Shown here: one piece after another, positions 50,355 to 61,300 of the stretch
How positions within the stretch are numbered: position 1 is the first letter of the stretch
Layout: every line of letters starts with the position of its first letter
NCBI GenBank assembly: GCA_019155185.1
Contig: CM032817.1
Location: 1,911,129 to 1,975,128, forward strand
Direction: 5' to 3'
DNA length: 64,000 nt
Source of the DNA: Beaufortia kweichowensis
Lineage: Eukaryota > Chordata > Actinopteri > Cypriniformes > Gastromyzontidae
Notes under the pieces: generated by a model
Seen by the model: only the letters and a program-made list of their open reading frames with translations
The model's database searches: none
Told to the model about the DNA's origin: nothing
Translations under genes and position numbers: made by a program

Positions 50355-50753
50355 TGTTACCGAACAGAAGGGACAGAGTCAGCGGATGCAAACAAAGGTG
50401 TCTTTAATAAAACAAACACAAGAAGATAAATCAAAACAGGAATGAAACTTAAACAAATACTGTCCTTGGAAGTGCTGATGGGTAATGGTGAACAAGGAAG
50501 ACGAGACGACGATGAAGAAGACGAGATGAAGGGTAATCCACAGGTAATTGGAGTAACACACAGGTAAGAGTCCGGGTAACAAATGTTTAGACAGGACAGT
50601 GACTGGTAGGGGGTGAGTGTCCTTTATACAAGAGTGGTGATGACGGTCAGGTGTTGGTGATGATGATGATGACAATGAACAACAGGTGTGCGGAGGTGCA
50701 GGGTGACATGGGAAGTGAAGTCTAAACACACGAAGACAGGTGACATCGTGACA
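50355..50753 (-). repeat. Long terminal repeat, right copy (5' LTR in minus orientation)
   Basis: Identical to the left copy over 392 bp, plus CGTGACA at its outer end (50747-50753). TATAAA is at 50623-50628 and ATTAAA at 50403-50408, minus strand. The target duplication GTGAA follows. Confidence 0.92.
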
Positions 50754-52344
50754 GTGAAGAAATGAAATTGCAGTACTTTCCCGGAAAAAACACAGATGAA
50801 CAGCAGGTGAATGCAAATAAAAGCTAGAGGTCACACCATGAGTTCATCAGGACTTCTTTCAATATCACCAAAGTGTTTCAGGAAATCCCATGCATATCGA
50901 GATTAGTGAACTGATGTTTCTCTTGATCACTTCATATAGTTGCTGTTATAAGTGTTTGTCCAGAGTTGCCACATGTTGTGTCACATTTCTGGTTACATAA
51001 AATGTCAACTACAGTGTTACCAAGTGATGAGAACACCAAGTGATGTGCGAAAACTGCTTTCAGAACTTCTCGTTTCTCACTTTCGTCTGTGTACTTTATC
51101 TACTTTCACAAGCAGTGTCTTACCGGGCCTGTTGAACTTCTCTTTTTATTACATTTGAGAAACACTTTTATCCAGAGCAACTTATTTGTCCATCATTTCT
51201 ATCAGGGTATCAAACCTATAACCTATGCGCTGTTAATACAGCTACATTAACGTTAAAAAACGTTTAAAAAACGTTAAATGAACGGTGAACGTTTCAACAG
51301 TGCCCCCTGCATTACACTGTACCCATTGATGTCATGAGTGTGTTTGGGAGAGCCTATTTCTTCAACTGACCTCCTTGCTAACCTTGTATCAAGCCAATTG
51401 AACTTTAACCCTAATCTTGTTACCAAGTCAAAAAGAGGAATAGACCGCCTCCTATACTTGTGCTATTGCGTGTAGCCGACCTCACAATCTAATTGTACTT
51501 CCAATTGTGTCATTTTTATCATCTTTTGTCATTTCATTTCTCTCCTGAAGATCTCCTGGTATGGTTTAGGCATTGTGACAACATCCCTTTACTTATTCCA
51601 GGTTAAATATGCAAATATGACTGCACCCTGTTCTCTTGACCCTATTGACCCTAGATCCCATTACTCAGCACACCGACCCTAAGGCCATCCAAATTAACTT
51701 ATTTTCAACGTTACACAATCAGCCAAGCATGTTGTGCACATACTCAAAGTGAATCTCAAGCCTCTGCCCAGATACACAGACACTGACATTGTTGTATGCA
51801 AATTGTGTACGTGACACTTTCACATAGATACTCAGAGATGCCAACAAGGGCATCACCAACCTACGTGCACCAAATCAAGCTAATTCCAAACTAATGCCGC
51901 ACAGACAGCCAGCCACCCAGACAGAAACTGATATATAATAAGCAATAAACTGACTGACAGATTGATTTATTGCACTTTATCCCTTGTCATTATGTTCAAA
52001 GTACATCGGTTATAGTGACATGTTTATTTTTTTATCCTTGACCGAAGTATGCACGTGTATATGTTTCTGGAGTATTTGAATATACAAGGGTCACATAAAA
52101 ATGGGTTAATTACTCGTTAAGAAACAACTGAACACACCTGTTCCACATTCGTCTGACAAACTTTTTTTGTATACAAATTTGATATAAAACACATTTTTTG
52201 TATGTAAATAATTTTATTAATAATTAATCATTTTATTTTATTATTTATATTTTATTATTATATTTTTTATATATATTTATAAAACCTGTCTGTATAATAT
52301 TAAAATATTTAATTATAAAAAATAATAAAACATATAAACATTTA

Positions 52345-52420
52345 CTATAGAATAGAATAGAATAGAATAGAATAGAATAGAATAGAATAGAATAGAATAG
52401 AATAGAATAGAATAGAAATA
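52345..52420. repeat. (AATAG)n satellite
   Basis: About 15 uninterrupted copies of the pentanucleotide AATAG. Confidence 0.95.
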
Positions 52421-53561
52421 TATGTATAAGATGCCAGATGGGTGAGACAAATTGTTTGCTTGTGGTCAGATGTCAAAATTTATTCAAAAATCGTAGCTGT
52501 GCATGAACATTGACAAACACAGAATTAAACAGCAAAACATTTCTTCATTTGTAAGTACCTTTGCATACAAGCATCTTATTACTGACTTTGTTCTGACTAT
52601 TCGATATAAGTAAATACATAAATAATCACTACTGATACGAAATGACCATTTATGGTCTTACATCTGCACAGCATCATAAAGATGACATCATCTGTGTATA
52701 TGTAGGGTGAGTAGTGTAGGGTAAATGTCACAGGAAGTTTAGGAGCACAATGTGATGAAATACGTTGTCTGAAGGTGAAATATAAAGTAGTCTGTCTGGT
52801 CAGGGCATCATATGATACAGATGAGACGATAATCTTTCTCTGAGACAGTGATCATACTATATTAATTTTTTTGATTGACCCCACACAAGCAAAATAAAAT
52901 AAAAAAATAAATATATATTTTTGGAAAGTCAAATTATAATTATAAGTTTTTCAATCCTGGACTGATCTTGTGGGTGATGGACAGAAAATTACATAGGATA
53001 ATGTAGTTATATCACTGATATGGTACAGTACACTGACTCATTTTCCTGGATTTGATGAGTCACTAGTCATGTGCATTACACCTTTGTCCTTGTGTTTCCC
53101 GTCTCTCTGATCATTTAAAAGAAAATGCTGCCCTCTAGCGGACTGTATGTGTAATGGCGAACTTTACCCTTTTAATCCAAGGCAGGATTGTATTTACACT
53201 GGAATGAGGTACAAAGTTTTTCTGTAGGGACCAAATTACTAAAAAAATAATAAATAATTGTTTAAATACTTTAATAAACTATATATTTATTGTATTTAGT
53301 TCATGAATTATGTATTTAATAGTTTAAGTATTTAAACATGTATTTATTGATTTAATTATCACATCGTTATTCTTCCTTCACTTTTTCAGAATGACAATAA
53401 TTAGCCTTTTGTAACACTTCACTGTGTATTTTTTTAGTTCAATGTTCAGCGATCATTTTGTTGTCATTTATTCATAGTCATTAAGCAATCCTAAATTATT
53501 ATCAGCAGATGGCGCTGTCACTATGATCTGCTTTTACTTTCAGCACAGTTTTTAAATTGAT

Positions 53562-53606
53562 TTAATAATTAAATCAATAATTGATTTAATTATTGATTTA
53601 ATACAT
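53562..53606. repeat. AT-rich palindrome
   Basis: TTGATTTAATAATTAAATCAATAATT is followed by its inverted counterpart TTGATTTAATTATTGATTTA. It could extrude as a hairpin. No other function is visible. Confidence 0.6.
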
Positions 53607-54512
53607 TATATTATTTAAGAATAATTTTACTGTGATTCTTGTCACGTGCACATCAGCCAATGCACGGTCCTGACGGTCTTTAGCCCCACCCACTACGATT
53701 AACCAAGATAAATATTTTTTTTATTATTATTATTCCAGTTATCATAATTTTACAAACATCAGTATTGTTGTTTTATTGATTTAATATACTTTTAAACACG
53801 TTTATAAAATATTAAATTCCTAAACAAATTAATTGTGTCTGACAATGAGTTTGATTGACATCTTTGTTTGGCAATTAGCAAATCACCCTGTCTTAGCCTG
53901 CGAGTTCGGGATAGTTTAAGGTAAGAAAATCTGCCTTTTGTCAAGCGTCGTTGATTAAATTATGTGTCTAAACTTAAAAAAACTAGTGCCGGGAGAGAAG
54001 CCCTTTATCAGCTCACAGGTAGCAGCTCAAGAGCAGGTAAAGCCGCTGGTTACGCCCGCCGTGGCATATTATCTTGTTATTTTTATGGATGTTATCTGAT
54101 AGTTGATTTCATAAATAGCCACAGACGAGTTGATGTCTGTGTTTTGTATTGATACAGTATTGGTTGAGCAGACATCCATTAGTGATCAGCATTGCAGTAT
54201 TGTAAATCTGCAACAATATAGTGTTTGGGTCTGTTTGCAAAATGGATTTAATCCACCCGTTTTAATTCCGGGGAATGTAAATGCACTTTAATTCGCTTTG
54301 GTTTAAAGTGTATGCCGAATGCATGAGTGAAAATCACCTGCTATGATCAAGTAGTTTGGAAATGTGCTAATTATAATAAATAATGTTGAAATTATGACAT
54401 AATCACTTATTACAAGTTTATGCAGTGAGAGGGTTCAAGAACCTTCTGTAGTCCAGAAAGACTCGTGGTGTCTGAAACTATCACAAGGAATCACATAAAA
54501 GTGTCTCAAAAA

Positions 54513-54518
54513 TTTATT
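54513..54518 (-). terminator. Candidate poly(A) signal of prkcq
   Basis: AATAAA on the minus strand about 800 nt beyond the prkcq stop codon. If used, 54500-55323 is 3' UTR. Confidence 0.3.
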
Positions 54519-55323
54519 CATATAATGCTGATGTACTGACTGGCATTTGGTCTTTGAATGGACTTTTTGGTTATACAGGAAACATGGATTTGGAATAACA
54601 CATTTTTATACACGCTTTCTAAATGTAGTTTTTATGCACACTACATCATTTTCAAGAATACATATAGCCTAACCTTGTACAGTCCGAGAACTTCAAGCGA
54701 CTTACGTTTTGTAAAATTACACACATGACACTTTTACACTATACAAGTCTCTATAAAAGACTTTTTAACACAGTATTTTTAAACATAGTACAAAACTAGT
54801 TAACTATTATTAAATACAGGGACACCAGCACGTTCATGTAGAAAACCAAAACTGGAAGCACATCTAAATAATTCATTTTACGTTTTGACAAAAAGCATTT
54901 TAATACACACTAACAGTTAAATACTTTTAACGCAAATATGTACTAGTACTCTTTCATTTGTTGAGGTTTAGCACAACTGTACGACACGCTGTATATTGTA
55001 GTAGATACTGAAATATTGTGGTGACTTTATCCCATTATCAGTTATTAAACTTGTTGCAAAGCTAAATTATGTAATCTTAACTCTTAAATATTGCAAAAAT
55101 ATGCAATATTTTTTTTTTTCAACCCATTTCTGAGGTAAGGAGGCACCAAACAGCGTTATTATTGTAACTGGATATAGGCTATGTATTGTGTATACAGTCA
55201 TTTTTAATAGCATAAAATAAGCATGATTTAAGACTTATTCGTTATGCTTTACAAGTGAGTGTTTCTTCGTGTTTCCTAGTTTGTTCACAGTATTTCCACA
55301 GACGTCTCTGATGAATGTATGGG

Positions 55324-58300
55324 TCATTGGTTCTTAAGGCGAGTCATAACAGGGTTGATAAAGGAGAAATTGTTGAACATGCTCTGGTCCACGCTGTTGA
55401 TTAGGGTGCGGTCTGCGCTGGAAAGTCGAGGCTTCTCGTTTATGAACTCCTTATCAAAGTTACTGCAGTCGCCGGCCGATTTCTGTAAACAGAGAAGCAA
55501 AATGTGTCCATCACTTTATAGACGGTTTCAACGGCAACAACAAAAACAAACGATACTACCTGTCCCAAACGTAACTTCCGGTAGACTTCCAGACTAATAA
55601 ACAAACACCAACCGGAAGGCGCGTATCCGATAAAACCGTCTATAGTGCATTCAAATTTTAAAAAAGTCGAATAGAGCACTGCGCTAGCGTTGCAAAAGGT
55701 TGTGGGTTTGATTCCCAGGTAACACGCATACACACATAGTGATTGAATGTACAGCTTAAATGCAATTGAAGTTGCTTTGGATACAGTAAAAGCATGTGCC
55801 TAATGTGTAAATGTAAAGATAAGTATGTAAAGTTAAGTTTTCAATATATTGAAATGATCAAAATATCGCAAATGTGCATATCGCAATATGCGTATCGCAA
55901 TGGTTTGCAATAAATGAGTGATTTAATTTTAATACTTTAAAAAGTAACGTATGGTCATAGTTTTAGGCCGAAGTAGATGAATATAGTATCTGGCACATGG
56001 ATATTAGTTTGGACATGCGTGCGTGTGCATAACAATGTGCTGTGTGCATGCTCCTATGCAAGACGGTCAACAAGCCGCAGCTTTTATAGCCAGCTGATGC
56101 TTTCTTTTCTATGAAACTATGTTGGTTATAAAGTTTTTAAACATATATTTTAATATCATTTAAATGGACTTTAGAAAAAGTAACATTGTATTGCATATCG
56201 AATATCGCATTATTTAGCATGCTATTGCATATCGCGTTTTTTTTCCAATATCGTGCAGCCCTAGTTTTAAACAGAGATGGTGATATTAGATAAAGTTATG
56301 GGTTGCTACGGATTGCTAAAAACAAAGTGCATATGATCTTACCACTGTGGGCTTAAAGGGCGGCTCCACTTGCCGCTTCTCTAGCGCGTTCCAGTCCGTG
56401 TCTCTGAAGAACACATGTTGCCGTATATTTCCTTTCACACCCAGTCTCCGTTCTGGTTCCCTTACGAATAACTGAAACCAGGCCCAAGTAATAAGTATCA
56501 AGTATTCAAGTATCTTGAAGTGTACCATGCAACTTGAGTTGCGTTTCAAATGCGTTTCCAAAAGTTTTACTACAGTAGCATTATTTAAAAATATTCTTCA
56601 TTCTTTTCTTAGTCAGCATAAGCATTTTTGATCATTTTAATGATTTTTAAGAGCTTATGATTCGTGTTGTTTTAAAGCAAAACTGGACAGAGTTTGCTTG
56701 GCATGCTTTGCATGTGCATGAGGAATAAATGTCAAAATAGTGTTACTTTTATGCATTTTTAATCAAGATCACATTTATCATTTATCAATCAATTCACATT
56801 TAACGTTTACATTAATGAGGCTGTACCTTCACGAGAATGTCCCGTGCATCTCTAGTTAGCCAGCGTGGGTAGCAAGGATCATCGGTACGGATCGACTGAA
56901 ACAACTCTTCTTCATCGTGTCCATGGAAGGGGGATTGACCAATTAACATCTCGTAAAGAAGGACACCAAATGACCACCAATCTACAGAGGTCCCGTATTT
57001 CTGCCCGAGCAAAATCTGTGAAAAAGAAGTGATCAAAGAAGTGACAAACGGGTCACAAATTCCACATAAAAATGTGCTAAAAGATGATTTGTGGATGGCA
57101 ACAATCACCTCAGGAGCAATGTAGTCTGGTGTTCCACAAAAGGTGCACGTTCTAGTTTCTCCGAACATGTTCTCTTTACACATGCCAAAATCTGCAATCT
57201 TGATGTGGCCGTCAGTGTCCAGCAAAATGTTATCCAATTTAAGATCTCTGCAGAAAGCACACACATACAGTAGATACAGGGTTTAAAATACTCTTCAATT
57301 TCTTTGAATATAGTTTGTACAGAAATGCGCACCTGTACACAATGCCTTTTGAATGTAGGAATTCCAGCCCACAGACGATCTCTGCAGCGTAAAATCTATC
57401 ATGAAGTGAAAAGAAAAGAAGAGGTGGAAGATATTGAAAACACAGAAATAAGAAGAGTGGGCACAGTCTCGGCTTTTAAAATTTGTTCATGGGGGCTGCA
57501 TATGAGTCTCACGTGCAACGTGGGATATCAAATCTGTGGCAGGTCTGGATGTGGAACATTAGATCACCTCCATTTAAGTACTCCATCACGAAAAAAAGAT
57601 TCTCCTGTGGAGACCAAGACAGATGTGAATTCATCCCAGTCAGTCAAAACTACATACTTCTATACTGTATATGAAACGTGGACATGTATTTAACCTTGGT
57701 CTGGAATGTACAATAGAGATGTGTGAGGAAGGGATGTTCCCAGGCCAAAGATAACACTCTCCTTTCCACCATAGTGCATTCAACATCATCGTCCATCAGT
57801 ACCACATCTTTTTTTAGGGCCTTCACTGCAAAGAACTGTCCAGTCCCCCTTAACTCGGCAAGAAACACCTAAAAAAAGAAATATGTTTAGATGTATTCGT
57901 GCTTCGACCACAGTCTTTTCCTTTTTTGTCTTACCTTTCCAAAGCTACCCTTGCCCAGCATCTTTTGCAGAGTAAAGTTGTCAAGGGTGAACTTGTGGTG
58001 TTCTTTGCGTGGGGTGGCGTACAGTGGCTCAGTTTCTTCAGCAACACCTGGCTTGCTGCCCTCGGCCGGGGCATTCCATGCGATACACTGCTGCTCTATA
58101 GGGTGACCAGAAAAGGAGTAGTTTTATTATTACTTGCACTGGGTTATTTTAAACCCAGCACTGGGTCAAAAGGGGACAAACCCAACTGTTGGGTTAAATT
58201 AACCTAAAAAAGTTTAGCTTTGACCCAACCATGGGTTAAAACAAACCAGCGTTTTAGGTTAAAGCAACCCAACATGGGTTAATTTACAACCCTACTGTCG

Positions 58301-61300
58301 GGTTTGTCCTTTTTTGACCCAAAACTGGGTTAAAATAACCCAACATTTTTGTTGGGTTACTATTAAACTTTTATATTTTTACTTTGTGTTATTTTTTTTT
58401 TTAGCAATTTTGTTGTTTGCTTTTGTTATTTAATTTTTTATTTATTTTGTTTATATTTAATATTGCTATATAGGTTTTTTTCAGTTTCGGGTTTTAATTA
58501 GTTAATCATTGTACTGCCTCAAACTAAATGAAAATGAGCAATGTTGCCTCAGCAATAAGTGAAAATAAGTTTTTTTTTTACATTATTATCAAACTTAATT
58601 CGCTGCAGAGATGCCGTATTGTTGTAGGCAAACTCTGAATTTAGTGTTGCACTGGTTCCCTCAACAAAAAGTCAATAGGATTTTTTAGGCTTTTGGATTT
58701 TTGCAAAAATTGCCTGTTAACTGTCACCGTTCCTCAGGAGGGACACCTGTGTTATTTCCCTATTTACTTTAATATTTCATATTTGAATTTTAATCTAATT
58801 ATGACAAACTATAAATTGATGGAAAGATATAAGACTAAGAATAAAATATTTGACCAATTTTCATAACAATAAACATAAACAAAAAATGTATAAAAAATGT
58901 TTCTGTAATTTATAAAAAACTCAAATAAAATCAATTAAAAAAACATTTTAAGATGTTTGATAAAATATGTAATATCTAAAAATAAAAAAACTGTAGTTCA
59001 GATTTTCATGTGTATAGTCCGTTTCTACTGTTATGTTATAATGAAACAAGAAGATATTTAGAGCTTTTGTTAACAACAGACCTCATTTCAGGCATTTATA
59101 GAAATTGTCAATTCTAAATATATTTTTATAGAAAATAAAAATAAAATGCTACTTTTCAGATGCTGAACGATAAAACATTTCAGTTAAAATGTTGCCTAAA
59201 AGATAGACAGAGAAGCGGTTGTAATGTTTTCATGTACATACCTTTGCGTGGTAATGCCGGCGCAGGTGTAAGAGGACATATTGGTAAGCGGTCTGTGGGT
59301 TCTGTGTTGACCACTGCCTGACCTACACTCACCGGCCCTTCACGACCAACAGTTTCATTACTTTGGGAGCCACGAGCCTGATGGACAGAAACACACACAG
59401 TTTGTAGGCTAGTTGTAAATTAACATGGCTTGTGTCAAGTTGTGTAGTGTTTGTGGCACAGGACATGTTTTTCTTCTGACCTGTTGAGTGCTCTCAATCA
59501 TAGCCAAAGCTTCTGCCATTAGCTTCTGGTTGACTCCACAAAGGTTAGCAACTTTTTTCTGACATTTATGGTGAACGTTCATGCCGCACTCTGCAAAAAC
59601 AAGCTGAAGTCAATACTAACTGAAACTGGATGTTATGAGGAACATATTTCTAAATGTAATCGTGCAGTCTGTATCTTCAGTCGGTAAAGTCGATAAATTG
59701 TTAAATATTAGTAAATATTTACAAATACTTAATTTTTCAATAATAGAGTTGCAAAGGGGTGAAAGTTTTCCTGTAAATTTCCAAATATTAGTAAATATTT
59801 CCAAATATTAGTAAATATTTCCAAATATTAGTAAATATTTCCAAATATTAGTAAATATTTCCAAATATTAGTAAATATTTCCAAATATTAGTAAATATTT
59901 CCAAATATTAGTAAATATTTCCAAATATTAGTAAATATTTCCAAATATTAGTAAATCAATAATATAGTTGCAAAGGGGTGGAAATTTTCCGGTAAGTTTC
60001 CAAATATTTGTAAATTTACCAGAAATCGAATGAAACTTTTCTGCCCCAACACTATTATTGATTAACTAAACATTAATCAATTAAATAATGTAAAATATTA
60101 GTATTATATTACCGTATATTATTATTATTTTAAATAATTTCAGTCTGCAAGAAGTTGGAAACAATGCTGTGGAAAACAGGCTACATATTGCAGCTTTAAA
60201 ATGATATTGTAAACTTTTTTTAATAATGCTAATACTATAATACAATACTAATATTTTGTCTTAATTCTCTCGTTATTATATATATTGTTCGATTTTAGCA
60301 AACAATGTTTTATTACAACACAGTGTTGTGCATCAATCCCAATCATAAACAATAAAACATTTTATAAAACTTTTTTATAGATTGACCATTTGACCATTTC
60401 ATAACTGACACATGGTATTGTAATAGATCACCTTCACATTTAAGGCCCTGGCGAGCAAGACCCCACAACAAGGTGCCACAGTGCTCGCAGAATGTCGGAC
60501 TCTTGTAGTTATACACTTTAAACCTGTGTGGCATGTCGATTTTAAAGCGCTCCTTGTGGATCTGAAACACGCACAGATTTAAAGTAGATGTCATTTAGCA
60601 CAAACATACTGTACATGTAGACAAGTAACCATTAAAAGTTCTACAACATCATCAAAAATTTTCGGTATGAATCAGATAAATGTAGCGAAAGAGGAACTAG
60701 TCTTCTAGTACAGCAATTACTATAAAGGGAAGGAATGAGATGTGTGATTCATTTTCTTTAGTATTTCTTAATAGATTTTCATCAGAAGATTACTGAAGTT
60801 TTGCTGGATCCATAAATAGACTTTAGTTGCTAAATAGTCCAAAGGTCTTTTATTTAAAGCTTGGCCAAGACCGTACTGTACTACACTGAGAATTGTCGAT
60901 TATACTCTATTTGTGAATTACAAAGAAATGCTAAACACGTAAACTTATTTTTATTTCATGGCAGGACAACACATACTGCAGTGACGTATAAATAAGGTTA
61001 ATCGTCCATAAAATAATATCACTTATGAGGTATACATTCCTCATGACTAAATAGCGGAATGGAAAATTCATGACATTTCATTTTAAAGTACAGTAAAAAC
61101 ACAAAAAGGATTTACAGTAAAAGTACAGTAGTTACCATAGTTTCTTTACTGTTTATAGCTGAGCCTGTGCATTTGGCGATGACTTTGTCAATACACTTTT
61201 TATGAATGGCAGCATTGCATTCTGGGAAAACAAAGAGAAGTTTAGTGGGAAGAGTCATGACACTGTTTCAGTGAAAACTATAATGGAAACCTTTTTTGGG

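Larger units (their letters stand above)
47765..50753 (-). mobile_element. LTR-type element with satellite-like interior, intact ends
   Basis: Two direct repeats, 47765-48156 and 50355-50746, are identical over 392 bp. The right one continues 7 bp to 50753, so the element starts TGTTAC and ends GTGACA. Both outer sides carry GTGAA (47760-47764 and 50754-50758), a 5-bp target duplication. On the minus strand each repeat has TATAAA and, about 215 nt later, ATTAAA close to its end, as expected for U3-R-U5. This sets the orientation. No tRNA primer site, polypurine tract, reverse transcriptase, integrase or protease was recognised. The identical repeats indicate recent insertion or gene conversion. 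The left repeat lacks the 7-bp inner edge found on the right one. It is probably non-autonomous. Confidence 0.85.
39110..54500. other. 15-kb repeat-rich intergenic region between pfkfb3 and prkcq
   Basis: No host protein gene was recognised. Contents listed separately: MITE 41237-41667, family C copy 2, (TA)n tract, family B copies 1 and 2, family A copy 4, a SINE, the LTR-type element 47765-50753 and a pentanucleotide satellite. Near 39595-39710 is a block starting ATGAGCCAACACGTTATGAC that I recall as a common fish dispersed repeat. Near 40478-40515 and 51150-51185 are SINE-like tails. The convergent genes on both sides end here with their 3' UTRs. Confidence 0.6.

Noticed and set aside
53964..54152. 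Small coding exon near the GAGAAGCCCTTTATCAGC stretch
   Set aside because: No homology recognised and no consistent splice frame.
59776..59958. CRISPR-like array
   Set aside because: The units are contiguous with no unique spacers, and the context is a vertebrate intron.
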